A stretch of DNA of 64,000 nt from contig BRXU01000004.1 of NCBI GenBank assembly GCA_030267565.1, forward strand, positions 1,740,001 to 1,804,000, read 5' to 3'. The notes beneath the pieces were generated by a model that did not search any database, had not been told where the DNA came from, and was given only the letters and a program-made list of their open reading frames with translations. The translations under genes and the position numbers were made by a program. Positions within the stretch are counted from its first letter, which is position 1. Each line of letters opens with the position of its first letter. The stretch comes from Pleodorina starrii (Eukaryota > Chlorophyta > Chlorophyceae > Chlamydomonadales > Volvocaceae). Below, piece after piece: positions 1 to 11,100 of the stretch.

Positions 1-492
1 GCCGCCCGAAGTGCGCTTTACGCATTGACGCGTTCCAAGGTCAATGGAGGACCGGCAGCCCGGGACAACAGCCCCTTCGCCGAACTGCTGAATTGGGAAC
101 AGACGTAGAGCCTGCTCCTTAGGCCTAGCAAGAGGCGATAAGTGATTTCGTGGCGGAATGCAGAGCGGCTCCGCAGCAGAATGTAGAGGGCCGTGTACGG
201 CTAGATACTGCTCGGCCAACGGCAAAAGGTGATCCCAAAAGAAAATTTGCTGATGGAGCTTGCCTGCACTGTAAGAATGCTGTTAGGGCGCTGCTAGGGC
301 TGTGGGTGTGCCCCTCTAATCCCTCTTCACCTCCACTCTTCCCACTATCAAGCCACCCCTAGTCGCCAGGTTCTTACTTAGCCTTCGCTGTCCCGACCAA
401 CCGCCGTTTTCTTCTAAGACGATTATCTTATGTTATTTAAAAACCCCAGCCAGTTATTTGCTGATAATTGAATTAATAACAGCCGGTCTGAA
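1..492. other. 5' flank of the hydrolase gene, no gene seen
   Basis: No reading frame here has codon use or motifs I can support. The right part is AT-richer (about 415-480) than the rest of the region and probably holds the promoter and 5' UTR of the gene starting at 493. The left end may belong to a neighbouring gene outside the window. Confidence 0.4.
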
Positions 493-3400
493 ATGAAGGA
501 CGCACCTCCGGCTGGAGTCTATGTCGCGGGCGGGTTGGCACTTGGAGCAGCAGCTGCGGTTGCTTACTGGTAAATTTATCTTCAATGCGGTCCTGCACCA
601 GCGTTTGTGCCCGGCGACGCTGCGGCCTTCCTGTACTTGCACGCAGCGCGACCTGCCCGCACAACCAAGTTGGCACCCACCGCCGCTCGGTGATCCGCTT
701 CGCAGGCAGCACTACAACGACAACGTCGCCGCTCCCCCGCGGCTGTGGCTGGCGGACGGACCACTGCGCGAGCGCGTGCTGCCCCATTGCAGCGCTCTGC
801 TGCGGCCATTCGCGCCCACGCCCTGGGCTGCCAACCGCCACGCTCAGACCGTGCTGGGATGTAAGTCACATCGCTCTCTGACGGGAGTTTTATTCCTGCA
901 AGTTTTAGCCGTCGGCCCACGGAGCATGCCCATGTAAGGGGGTGGGTGGGCAGTCCATGGCAGCTGTCGGCCCCCCCGAGGCTGAGCAAGTGCACGAGAG
1001 GGGGCAGATACCCACTCCAATGTGGCTCGTGGCCATGCATGGTTGCCAAGCCAGGAGGGCGAGGCGCGGCTGGTCCGCTTCGGCCCTGCCGCTCCTCGCC
1101 GCTTTCCTGTACCCCCCCCCCCCCCGGGGGCCTGGAGCCCACTGTAACAAATGCTACCACTACCTTCGCCAACCCCCCCCCTAACCACCCCAAGCCACGC
1201 CTTCCCCCCTATCCAACTGCCCCCCCAGCTGGTCCCAGCCTCCCTCCAGCTCCCCGTCGCCGCTTCTCGTCCTCTTGCCAGCCTGCCTGGCAGCCTGGCT
1301 GTCCACCTCCCTCCCGGCACACACCCCTTGCACACATACACCCCCCCTGCCTTGCCCCGCCCCCCGCATTGCCCCCCATCTCCCGCCCCTTCCCCCCCAC
1401 CCCAACTCCCTCCCCCTTCCGCCCCCTTTCCCCCCTCCCCCCCCGCCCCCTACACCCTCTCCCAGCGTTGCGCACCCTCACCATGCGCAACCGCTACAAC
1501 CGCCAACTAATCCTAACCGTCGACGGCGCCACGCTCGGCCTGGACTGGTTTGACGGCTGCGACGGCGCCGACTTCCCCGCGCCGCCCTCTGCGCCCGTGC
1601 TCCTCGTGTGTCACGGCATCAACGGCGGCAGCCACGAGGGGTACGCCAAGTGGGTGTGTGCGGCGGCGCTGGCGCGGGGCTGGCGGGCGGCGGTGCTCAA
1701 CTACCGGGGCTGCAACGGACTGCCCTTCACAGCTCCGCGCGGGTACGCGGCCACCATGTCGCACGACGTCTTCACGGCGGTCTACTCGGTCAAGGCGTGA
1801 GTTGGGGCCGGCTGCTGGGGGATTTTGGGGATGCGGGGCAGGGATGTGGGTGGGGTTGGGAGTAGGTGGAGTGGGGGTGGGAGTAGGTAGGGCGGGGTGG
1901 GTGGGGGTTGGGTTGGGTGAGTGAGGATTTGTTGCACTGTGGTCGGAAAGGGAAAGAGGCGGAGGGTGTCGCTTTGTGGCAGCTGCCCGGGATATGCGGG
2001 ATGTGCGGATGAGCCCCCCCTCCCTCGCTCCCTCCCTCCCCCCCTTGTCCCTCAGTCGCTACCCCTCCGCCCCCCTGGTTGCGGTGGGCTACTCCCTGGG
2101 CGGCCTCAAGCTCACCAAGTATGTGGCGGAGGCCGACGCGGGGCTGCACCCGCCTCCCCCCGGCCGGCCGCCGCTGTTCAGCGGCAGCGGTCTGGCGGCT
2201 GCAGCGGTGGTGAGCTCGCCCGTCAGTCTGGGGCTGTCGGCTGCCAGACTGAGCGACCCCACCTCGCTGTCCTTTCTGTACAACCTGGCGGTGGCGTACA
2301 AGTAGGGAGGGAGGGAGGGAGGGAGGGAGGGAGGGAGGGAAGGCGGAGGGAGGGAGGGGAGGGAGGGAGGGGAGGGAGGGAGGGAGGGAGGGAAGGGAGG
2401 GGATTAGGCAGGTGTGCGGGTTCAACAGTTGGCGGGAGGGGAAGGGCGGGAAAGGGAGGAGAGCGGAGGCAGTGGGGGGTGCCGGGCGGAGCGGGGGCAA
2501 GGCGAAGTGGCGGGGGGGGCCGAGGAGGGGAGGAAAGGGGCCGGCCGCAGCTCTACCGGGCTGGGCGGCTATTACATTTCAGTAAGAGGGTCCGTTGGAA
2601 TCCATGAGGACTTCCTGTCTGCTTCCTGCTTCCTGCAGCCATTTGCACTCCTCTTTCCCTCTCCCCCCTCCTCCCCTCCCCCCATTCCCCCCGCAGTGAC
2701 TCATTGTTATATAAAGAAGCATATCACTCGCCCTGTCCTCACCCCTCCCTCCCTCCCTCCCTCCCTCCCTCCCTCCCTCCCTCCCTCCCTCCCTCCCTCC
2801 CTCCCTCCCTCCCTCCCTCCCTCCCTCCCTCAGGATGCGCGAGCACATTGCGCAGCACCGCCAGGACATCACCGCCCGCTCGCGCTTCGACGTGGAAGCC
2901 GCCCTGGCCGCCTGGACTGTGGCGGGCATTGAGGAGCGCGGACTGCCCGCCTCGCTGGGCTTTGCGGACCGGCAGCAGTACTACGAGGCGTCGTCCTCCC
3001 TGGACTACATACCCGCCATCACCACCCCCACGCTCATCCTGCTGGCGGAGGATGACCCCTTCCTGGGGTGAGAGGGAGGGACGGGGGAGGGTGGAGGGGA
3101 AGGGGAGCGGGGAAGGGGAGCGGGGAAGGGGAGGGGGGAAAGGGGAGGGCAGGGGAAGAGAAAGGAGAGCGGGGAAGGGGAGGGGGAGCGGGGAAGGGGA
3201 AGGGGAGGGGGAGCGGAAGGGGGGAAGGGGAGCGGGGACGGGGAGTGGGGAAGGGGAAGGGGAGGACGGAGCGGGAATAAGGAAGACCTGGACCTCGGCG
3301 TAGGTACCGAGGCGAGTGTTTCCCTCCCTTCCTCCTTTTTACAATATACGGAACGGGGAAGCAACCGGAAGAAGCAGGCAATCCAGTCCAGTCCAGCGGG

Positions 3401-4252
3401 TGATGTCCAGCAGCGGCTGATGGGGTTGAACCCATCCATCCCGAAAACATCCAACCCCCATGACCCCAGCCCCAGCCCTTCCCTTCCCTTTCCTTCTCAC
3501 CCTCCACCCCGCCCCGCCCGTGCCCACCCCACCGCCCCCCCTCCCTCCCGCACAGCCTCATCCCCGACGTGGAGTGCTCCCGCAACCCCTCGACGCTGCT
3601 GGCCCTCACCCGCCGGGGGGGCCACGTGGCCTTCCTGCAGGGCGCCTGGCCGCTGGGCAAGTCGTACATGGACGACGCGGTCATGGAGTTTTTTGGAGCC
3701 ACCTTGGAGCACTTGCACGGAATCAACACCCACCAGCAGCAGCAGCAGCAGGGCCCGCAGGGGCCAGAACAGCAACAGCAGGGGCAGCAGCAGCAGGGGC
3801 AGCAGCAGGGGGTGGGGAAGGCGGGTGGTGGTGGTGGTGGTGGTGCAGCGGCGGCGCCGGAGGAGGCGGCGCGGGCGGAGGCGTGGCCGGTCACGGACGC
3901 GGCGAGGGCGGGAGTGAGGGCGGCAGCGAGGGCGGCGGCGGGGCCGGGGGCAGTGGCGGGGAGGCCGCCGTGCGAGGAGCGGTGCTGCGGCGGTGGCGGC
4001 AGAGACGACGGTCACGAGCACCAGCACTGCGCGGGGGATGGCCCGGCGATGGCGGCTGGCAGGACCGGCGCAGGCGACGGCGGGGGTCACGCGCACGCCG
4101 GGGCCCAGGCGGCGGTGGGCGGCGTTGGCGGGCAACTGCGGCTGTTGGTGCAGCTGCAGCAGCAACTGGAGCAGCGCCGGAGGGAGCGAGCAGCCGCCGC
4201 AGCGGCGGCGGAGGCGGGCGCGCCGGCAGCGGCGCCGCGTTCGAGGCTGTGA
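493..4252 (+). CDS. EMB8/YheT-type alpha/beta hydrolase, 6 exons
   Basis: Proposed exons are 493-569, 706-860, 1466-1796, 2056-2301, 2834-3067 and 3556-4252. All junctions keep phase and give about 579 aa. The start has a short hydrophobic Ala-rich segment, consistent with a membrane or organelle anchor. The family's N-terminal signature is visible (PWAANRHAQTV, compare PWL-N-H-QT), followed by the HGINGGSHEGY oxyanion-hole region. The nucleophile elbow is GYSLGG, formed across the exon 3/4 junction region. The acid lies in LLAEDDPFLG and the catalytic His in RRGGHVAFLQG, so the Ser-Asp-His triad is complete. Known relatives are plant embryogenesis-associated EMB8-like proteins and bacterial YheT; the substrate is unknown, though lipid or ester hydrolysis is usual for the fold. 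After the hydrolase core the last exon adds roughly 180 residues of Gln-, Gly- and Ala-rich low complexity that the family normally lacks. The first exon is the least certain part. Confidence 0.88.
2304..2831 (+). repeat. Intron 4 simple repeats: (GGGA)n then (CCCT)n
   Basis: Intron 4 of the hydrolase gene (2302-2833) begins with about 100 bp of GGGA-type repeat and ends with about 85 bp of perfect CCCT repeat. The CCCT repeat runs directly into the acceptor CAG at 2831-2833, so it acts as an extreme polypyrimidine tract. The two tracts are complementary and could pair in the pre-mRNA, looping out the intron. Confidence 0.85.
2692..2736 (+). repeat. Dispersed intron repeat family 1, copy in hydrolase intron 4
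   Basis: CCGCAGTGACTCATTGTTAT is followed by ATAAAGAAGCATATCACTC. It is sense to the gene and directly precedes the CCCT tract. Confidence 0.85.
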
Positions 4253-4988
4253 GCTCGAGGCTCCACAGCCCGCACAGCCTCGAGCCGGGTATGGGTCGTA
4301 ACATAGGAGGAGCACAGGTGATGGCCGCGCGGCCGACGGAGCTGCTGCCGCGTTCCCTGGTCCTGTGTTCGGGATGGAGGCCCGTGGCATGCGCGCGCGC
4401 GTCTCCGTTGAGGGCTGGTTGCTGCTGATGAGGATGAGGTTGCTGCTGCTGCTGCCAGCACCCACCATGCATTTCACTTTTTCGCTCTCTCAACAGCCCA
4501 CCGCCGCCCTCCGCCCCCATCCACCACCCCCACCACCACCTCCACGCACACCTCCCGGCCTGCACGTGTGTTGGGTGTCGTTCTTGTTGCTCCCTCTTGC
4601 TCGGGTCATGTGCGCTGCCGGAGTGAGGCAGCAGGTGTTTTGGCTGGGATAGCCGCCCACCACCATCACCGGGACAGGGCCCTGACCGCCGGCACAAGCA
4701 AGGCCGCCGCTGCCCGGACCTGCCAATTTCGAACAGCAGCGACGTGACCGTATCGGGGAGGGCTTCTGCTTGATTGCCTTGCAGCTGCAGCAGCAGCAGG
4801 AGGAGGAGGCTTTCACACTTCTGGATGCGTGGTTGCCGCTGGGAGTTTGTCGTTTACCCTTTAAATTGCATTCTCGGACACGATTTGCTTTTGCCTTATT
4901 GGGTGGTTGCATGTTTTTTTTGTTGGTAGTGGTGTGTGGGGGAAGTTGCTGCGAGGGTGTTGGGTTGTGGCTTACAAAGTCACAGCTT

Positions 4989-4993
4989 TGTAA
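4989..4993 (+). terminator. Candidate TGTAA polyadenylation signal of the hydrolase gene
   Basis: TGTAA is the usual polyadenylation motif in Chlamydomonas-type algae. This is the first copy downstream of the stop at 4252 in an AT-richer context, which implies a 3' UTR of about 750 nt. The assignment is inferred from position only. Confidence 0.4.
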
Positions 4994-5073
4994 GCTTGCG
5001 CTTTGAAGGACAGCGTTGGGGAGGGGGGGCCTGTTGCGGGTTCCTCTTGCCGTTGTGCAATTTTGCGACTTTA

Positions 5074-5231
5074 CGAGACGGGACGAGAGACGAGGTGGGA
5101 CGGGACGAGAGACGAGGCGGGACGAGACGAGACGAGGTGGGACGAGACGAGACGAGGTGGGACGAGACGAGACGAGGTGGGACGAGACGAGACGAGGTGG
5201 GACGAGACGAGACGAGGCGGGACGAGACGAG
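5074..5231 (+). repeat. 20-bp minisatellite, about 8 units
   Basis: There are tandem copies of a 20-bp unit, GGGACGAGACGAGACGAGGT. The central copies are perfect, the first two carry GGGACGAGAGACGAGG variants, and a T/C alternation marks the unit ends. It lies just after the candidate poly(A) signal of the hydrolase gene. Confidence 0.95.
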
Positions 5232-8143
5232 CATTGACCGATGCGCGATGGTGTGTTGGCTGCCTCGCCGGCGGCGGCAGGAAAGAAGGACCGCAGCGGA
5301 ATGCCGCAACCGGGGCTTAAGAGCGAAAAACCGCGGCGGTGGTGGCAAGCTCGAAGAGTGTTGTGGAGTCGGTGGGGACCACGGCAATGACATCATGGTT
5401 GAAATTGATGGCTTGCGTTGCGGTGACGGGAGGCGGGTTGCGGACTCGGACTCGGACGCGGTTGCGGTCGCGCCGCTTAGAAAACAGATACAACGTGAGC
5501 AGAGAGGACACAAGCATTGCGCCCGCAGGCGTGGTCGCTGGACACACGACGACTGTTTTGTAGGACGACTGTTTCGTCGGGACTTTCGGAAGTGGCCCGG
5601 GGTAGTGCTGGGGCGATGGCCGCTGGCTGCCGGGCTCGTGGACCGGCCGGGCGGTGGGAGACTTCGTCCTAGGAGGAGGAGGAGCTCTTGTTCGGATTCC
5701 TCAACTTAGGGTTTTGTTTTACCGGAGGTCGAAGGCTGAAATCGAACGACGCGACACTCAAGACACCGCAACGGCGGGGCCTCGTGCCGGCCTCGGGGGA
5801 ACAAACCTCGACCGCAATCGGACCCTGAGGGGGAGGTGGGGCCTCGCAGCGCAGCTGTGTGCCCCTCCTCCCCCCCACAACACACATACACACTCTCTCT
5901 TGTGAGCAGACTTGAGACGACTGAATACATCTAGAGTATGAGACCCCCCCCAGTGTATAGTTAGGGACTCTGGACCGGACTGACGCCGCTGTGGTGGTTG
6001 GTTGTTGGCGGTTGATTGTTGAGGCGGTTTGGTGGCGCTGGGTGCTCGCGACGGAGGGGGCCGGGCGACGGCCCTGCAGGGCGGGGAGAGGTGAGGGAAG
6101 GTGGCTGGCCCGCGCGGCGTCCTTGGGGGCCCGCCGGCGCTGAGGGAAGTGGGGTTGGCTGGCTCCGGCGCCTTTACGGGTTTACGGGGGGGGGGGGGCA
6201 ACACTTGAACATGTAGTGGGAAGGAGGGGCGTGAGCGACACTTTGGATGGGGGAGGAGGGTGTGTGCAAGAGTTGGTTGAGAGGTCAAGGAGGACGAGCC
6301 GCGGCGAGCCGAGGAGCTCCTGGACCGCAGAGGGACGCGCAGCGGAAGGGGGGCGGGCAGAAGACGCGGCGGGTTGCGCCGCACTTGCGGACTGCGGCTG
6401 CGGGAAAGTGTTGTGCCATTGTCGCTATTTATGGCTTTTTCCACAGCGCTGCGTCGCAGCAGCAACAACAACAACAGCTCCATGTGCGTTGCTGGGCCGC
6501 TGCTGGGGCTCGGCCGTTGCGTTGCTGGGGCTAGGGCTGCGTTGCCGCTGCCTGCGACATTGACAGGTGCGGTCGCTGCTGCGTAGACAGCCGGCAGCCG
6601 GGCAGTGACGGACGATGGTGACCCGCTGGCGGGCGGCCCGAGGTGCCTCTGCGCTGCCACTCGGCGCTGGCCAGGCGTTGCTGCGAGCGCGAGGTCATCG
6701 CGGCTGCTGTGTACAGGACAGGCAACCGATTCCGGTGGAGCTGCTTTGTCTGCATGTCGTATACACTGCTGTCGCCAAGGCGGCGCAGCCTCCCTTTTGG
6801 TCCGTGGGTTGAATCGGGCGGGTCTCGCAGGACCAGACTTCCTCCGGACCAGAGCAACCTTGTATCCAGTCTTGTACGTTTCTTGTACGTTTCGGTGTCG
6901 GCGCGGGCTTCAACGGGCAGCGGGCTGGAATATTGGCGCATGCGGGCCCGTAACTTGGCACCAGAAGAAAATGCCAGAAAATGCTCAAGTATCGTATATG
7001 GAGTCTTGGACGGGCCGGCATTAGGGGAGGCGAGAGGCGCAGGAGCGCAGGGACGTGGCGGGGGTGTGGCGGGGGCGTAGCGGGGTGCTCTGTCGGTTCG
7101 ATTTTCGTGAGGCGGTGGTTCGCCGTTGCGGGCAGGACGTGGCTGTCACGACACAACGATTGCGCGGTACGTGATGGCGTGGTTGGAGTGAGTGAGGATC
7201 GCTGCACATGCCCATGTACGAGGGCGCTCAATAACAGGCCATGCCATCCATGGCAATGGTGCCTGGACTTTCGGGGGGGGGGGTGCCGTGACATTTGAGG
7301 CGGGGGAGGTGGGGGATGGCGGATGGGGGGAGCAGCGTGACTGGATGCTTTCCAACTCTGTTCCTTGGCCCCTGGCCTCTTGATTCGTTGGTTGGGAAGC
7401 TCGACTCGTCTCGGCTGGATAAAGCCTTTGGCAGCAGTTGATATTCCGCGACACGTTGGTTCGATTCCTTCCGGGGATGGCGTGGTCAGCGGATGGATGC
7501 ATCCCCGCGCTGAGACCCCCGGACGGTGTCGTACGCGCTACTCGTGTTGCACACGCTGTTGACACTGCTTGCGTCCATCCATCACCAACAACGCAGTGGT
7601 GAAATCCGGGGCCGTGTCCTGATGGCTGTGCTGGCCTGCGTGATGCGTGCTGCAAGTGGTATAACAGGATCAGTAGGGGCTGCCGGGTCGCCGGCGCCGT
7701 GTGGCCAAATCCCTGGCCTCTGGCGGCCTCTGGCGGCTCTCCTGACAGTCAGTCAGTCGGTGCAGCCCTCCAGCCAAGTGGGTGGAACGTGGAGTGTGTG
7801 TGTGTGTGTGTGTGTGTTGAGGGCAGCCAACCCCCAACCCGCCCAGCAGGGCGCCCCAACCTCCCGAATGAGGCGCCATCCCCCTTACGCATACCGTATG
7901 AGCATTGCGTAAGTAGTACCGGCACTAATCGCGCCAGCGCAAAGCAAAGCGACAGCCCCCACCCCCGCTATCCAACATCCGCCGCCGCCACCAGCCACGG
8001 CTCGACGCTGCTCGCCACAGCTACGATACCCCTACAAAGGGTTGTCCCTTTGTTACCACATGACGAGAGAGGACGGACACGCGCATCCCCGGCGGCGGCC
8101 CAATCCGCGGCCGTGGAGGCCGCCGCCAGGCGCCACGCCCACA

Positions 8144-11100
8144 TCAAAACTCCAGCGCCTTGTTCCCCGCCGACGGCGGCCCCCCGCACAGCATCGCCGC
8201 CGCACTCTTCCTGCCCCCCGCCGCCGCCGCCGCCGCCGCCACCCCACCGCCTCCGCCGGCACCTCCCGCCGCTCCCCTGCCGCCAGCCGCCGCCTCCGCC
8301 GCCCTGGCTGCCGCCTCCGCCTGCCGCTCCTCCGCATCCGGATCCACCTCCACGGGGCTCAGCCCCAGACGCCGCCGCTTGTGCCGTACGACGTACAGCT
8401 GGCCGTCCGGCAGGCGCGGGCCCACCGTGCCCGCCGAGCTCAGCTTGCGGACACTCAGCAGCGCCACCGCACTGCAGCAGTGGCAGGGGGGCAGCAGCAG
8501 CAGCAGCGGCAGCAGCAGGCGGGGGCAGCGGCAGGGGGCCAGCAATTAGCAACCAACCTCATCCTCATCATCAGCAGCAGCAGGGGGAGCAGCAGGAACG
8601 GAGAGGCGTGAAACACATTGTCACAGCATTGGTTGGTTACAGCAACCAGCCCCCTAACAGTCAAAGCCGGTGAAGGACGCGAGGGAACGCGGCGCTAGGA
8701 AAGCCGGCTCGAGACTGTCTCCCTGGTTTGTTTGTTCATTTGTTTGCTTGCTTGTTTGTGAACGAGGACAAGAACGAGAACGAGTGCGGTGCTGGCTGCT
8801 GGGCTGGCTCCCACCTGTTGGGGTCGGGCAGCAGCTTGACCAGCGGCAGGTCATCCGCCAGTCCCTCCAGAGCCAGTACCGTGTCCACCAGGTGGGGAAG
8901 ACGGGCGGCGCAGCCGGGGGGGAGCAGGCCTGAGGAGGGGGCGGGGAGGGGGGGGAAGGGCGGGAGCGGAGAGCGGGAGCGGGAGGGGGAGGGTATTAAA
9001 AACGATGCGCTGGAGCGGGAGGGGATCCAAAGGGTGCGGTGTCGGACGGGAGCCAAAGGGCGAGGGGGGGCGGGGCAGGTGTGAGACGGAGTGTCAGCGC
9101 GAGTCACTACAGACAACAGGTCGAACAGAGAGAGGGAGGCATCCAGGGGCCGACGTCCTGAACCGGCGGTTCCGGCCCCTATCGCCCCGTAACCCCCCAC
9201 CCAGTACCCATCCACCCATCCACCCGTCCGTTCACCCACCTGCCGGCACCGTCACCATCACGGCACATCGGGACTGCAGCGCCCGTTGCCGTACATTGTA
9301 CAGCAGTCGTACCAACGCCTGCTCCGCCGCGCCGTCGCCGCCCCACGCCAGGCTCCCCGCCGACTCAATCACCAGCCGCCCCACCGCCTCCGGCCGCCTC
9401 GCCGCCGCCATCGCCATCGCCGCCGCCGCCGCCGCCGAGCCGGGTCCGGGCCCCGCCGCCGCCTCCGCCGCCGTGCTGAGTGACGACAGGAAGGCGGCGG
9501 CGCGGCGGTCTGCTTCCCCGTAGGCGGCCGGGCCGCTGCAGTGCGCCAGCTCCTGCGCCATACCCCGCATCAGCATCGATGACACACACAGACACACACA
9601 TACACACACGCGCGCGCCGCGTCTTTCTCTTAATTAGGAAGCGCCCGCCCACACTAGGGCCTTCACCCCCGCCTGGTCAGGGCTGGCCCCGCCCCCTTAC
9701 CTTTCCGCGCCCCTCCCTCCTCAGCCTCTCCTTCCCCCAACCCCTCCCCCTCCCTTCCGGCCCCTCGTCCCCCCTCCCCGTCCCTCCTTCCGGCCCCCAG
9801 CAGTCGCACCAGGGAGCTCCCGCTGAGACCCTCCTCCCCCCGCGGCCGTGTGAGGTCGAAGCTGTGGCACCACTCACGACCCACTCCCGCAGCCACCGCC
9901 TTGGCCGCAGCCGAGGAGGACGAGGACGAGGAGGAGGAGGAGGCTGACGCGCCGGAAGAGGACCTGCGGCAAAGGCAGAGGAGGATGGGTGGGTGGGTGG
10001 GTGGGTGGGGGGGAGGTTGATAAAGAACGAACAAAGAAACGGCGGCGAGGGGACCCTGGCGGGCGGCGGCGCAGCGGCGCCATTCCGTTGTCCACGTCTG
10101 TTCCGTTCGCGAGCTCTCTCACACACACACACACTTGTGTGTGCGGTATACATTTGAATTGCGTTGCGAGTTGCGACTTGCGAGCTGACATGTGAGGGTC
10201 CGGTCGGTGCAGCCGCCGCACCCACCTGGCGCCCGCAGATGCCGCGCCGCCCGACCGGCCGCCGCCCGCCCCCGTGTGCGCGGCGGACGGTTGCTCGTCC
10301 TTGATGTACTTTTTGTACTGCCAGGCGATACGGAGCTCTGGCTGCTCCTGGGCCGCCCTGCCCTCGTCGGCTGCCGAGCCTGAGGACTAAGCGAGTGGGT
10401 GGGTGGGTTGGGAGAGGGGGGGAAATGAGGGGGTTGGCGGGTGGTAAACAAGAAGACACCGCAGTGGTGGTGGGGACGGAGAGAAGGGCGTTAGCGAACG
10501 GACCTTTTGGCGGGTGGCGGGTGGCATTCCAAACAGGGGAGGGCGAATAGGAGGAGGGTCAGCGCCACGCCCGCAGCAGCAGCAGGGGATGGGGGAGGTG
10601 GAGAGTCGCGCTCTCGCTCCTCTCTCTCACGCGGAAAGGGAAGGAAGAAGGGGGGCTTCCCCCTTCCCGTCCCGGCGGACGGGGGAACGCCGGCAGGACG
10701 GCGGCGGTCGGGGTCTGCAAGCCATTCGGTCCACGCTGGGGCTATTACCGCTACTGCTACAGTAACTGCCACTGCTACCGTTACTGCTACGGCTACGACT
10801 GCGACTGCGACTGATGGCCTGACTCGGCGCCCGCCTACTGGCCCTGCCCAAATCCCGCGCAGACAAGCACGGACACGCCAACGGGAGGGGGGTTTGCGCG
10901 GGCTGGGTTTTGCCCCCTCCCCTGGAGCGCATCATGACCTTACGAGAGGTTTTGTTTTCGGCCGGTCGACCCACCGACCCATGGGTCCGTACCTGCGAGG
11001 GGCTGGCCTCCGCGGGCAGAAAGGCGCCCGGGCCACCCGGCGGAGGGCTGGCCGTCAGCCACATCACTCGCTGGAGGAACGGAACGGGGGCGATGAAGGT

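Larger units (their letters stand above)
4253..8143. other. Intergenic: convergent 3' flanks, no gene supported
   Basis: This interval lies between the hydrolase stop (4252) and the ELP4 stop (8144). It holds the 3' UTRs of both, a 20-bp minisatellite (5074-5231) and a GT dinucleotide run near 7795-7818. Several long open frames exist on both strands (for example minus 6660-5758), but they are Arg/Pro/Ser-rich, lack recognisable motifs and look like GC-driven chance frames. Confidence 0.5.

Noticed and set aside
3497..4477. 326-codon open frame antisense to the hydrolase last exon
   Set aside because: It is the antisense shadow of the Gln/Ala/Gly tail, giving Leu/Cys/Arg runs.
5758..6660. 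300-codon open frame on the minus strand
   Set aside because: It is Pro/Ser/Arg-rich with no motif, crosses simple sequence and has no splice-consistent neighbours. Such frames are common in 65-70% GC DNA.
7440..7480. tRNA-like T-loop GGTTCGATTCC
   Set aside because: The flanking bases do not form a T stem and no D-arm, anticodon arm or acceptor stem can be drawn.
9701..9809. Longer ELP4 exon 6 using the GTAAGG donor at 9700
   Set aside because: It would add a Gly/Glu/Arg-rich tract and leaves a phase that cannot join the conserved exon 7; the donor at 9809 keeps phase 0.
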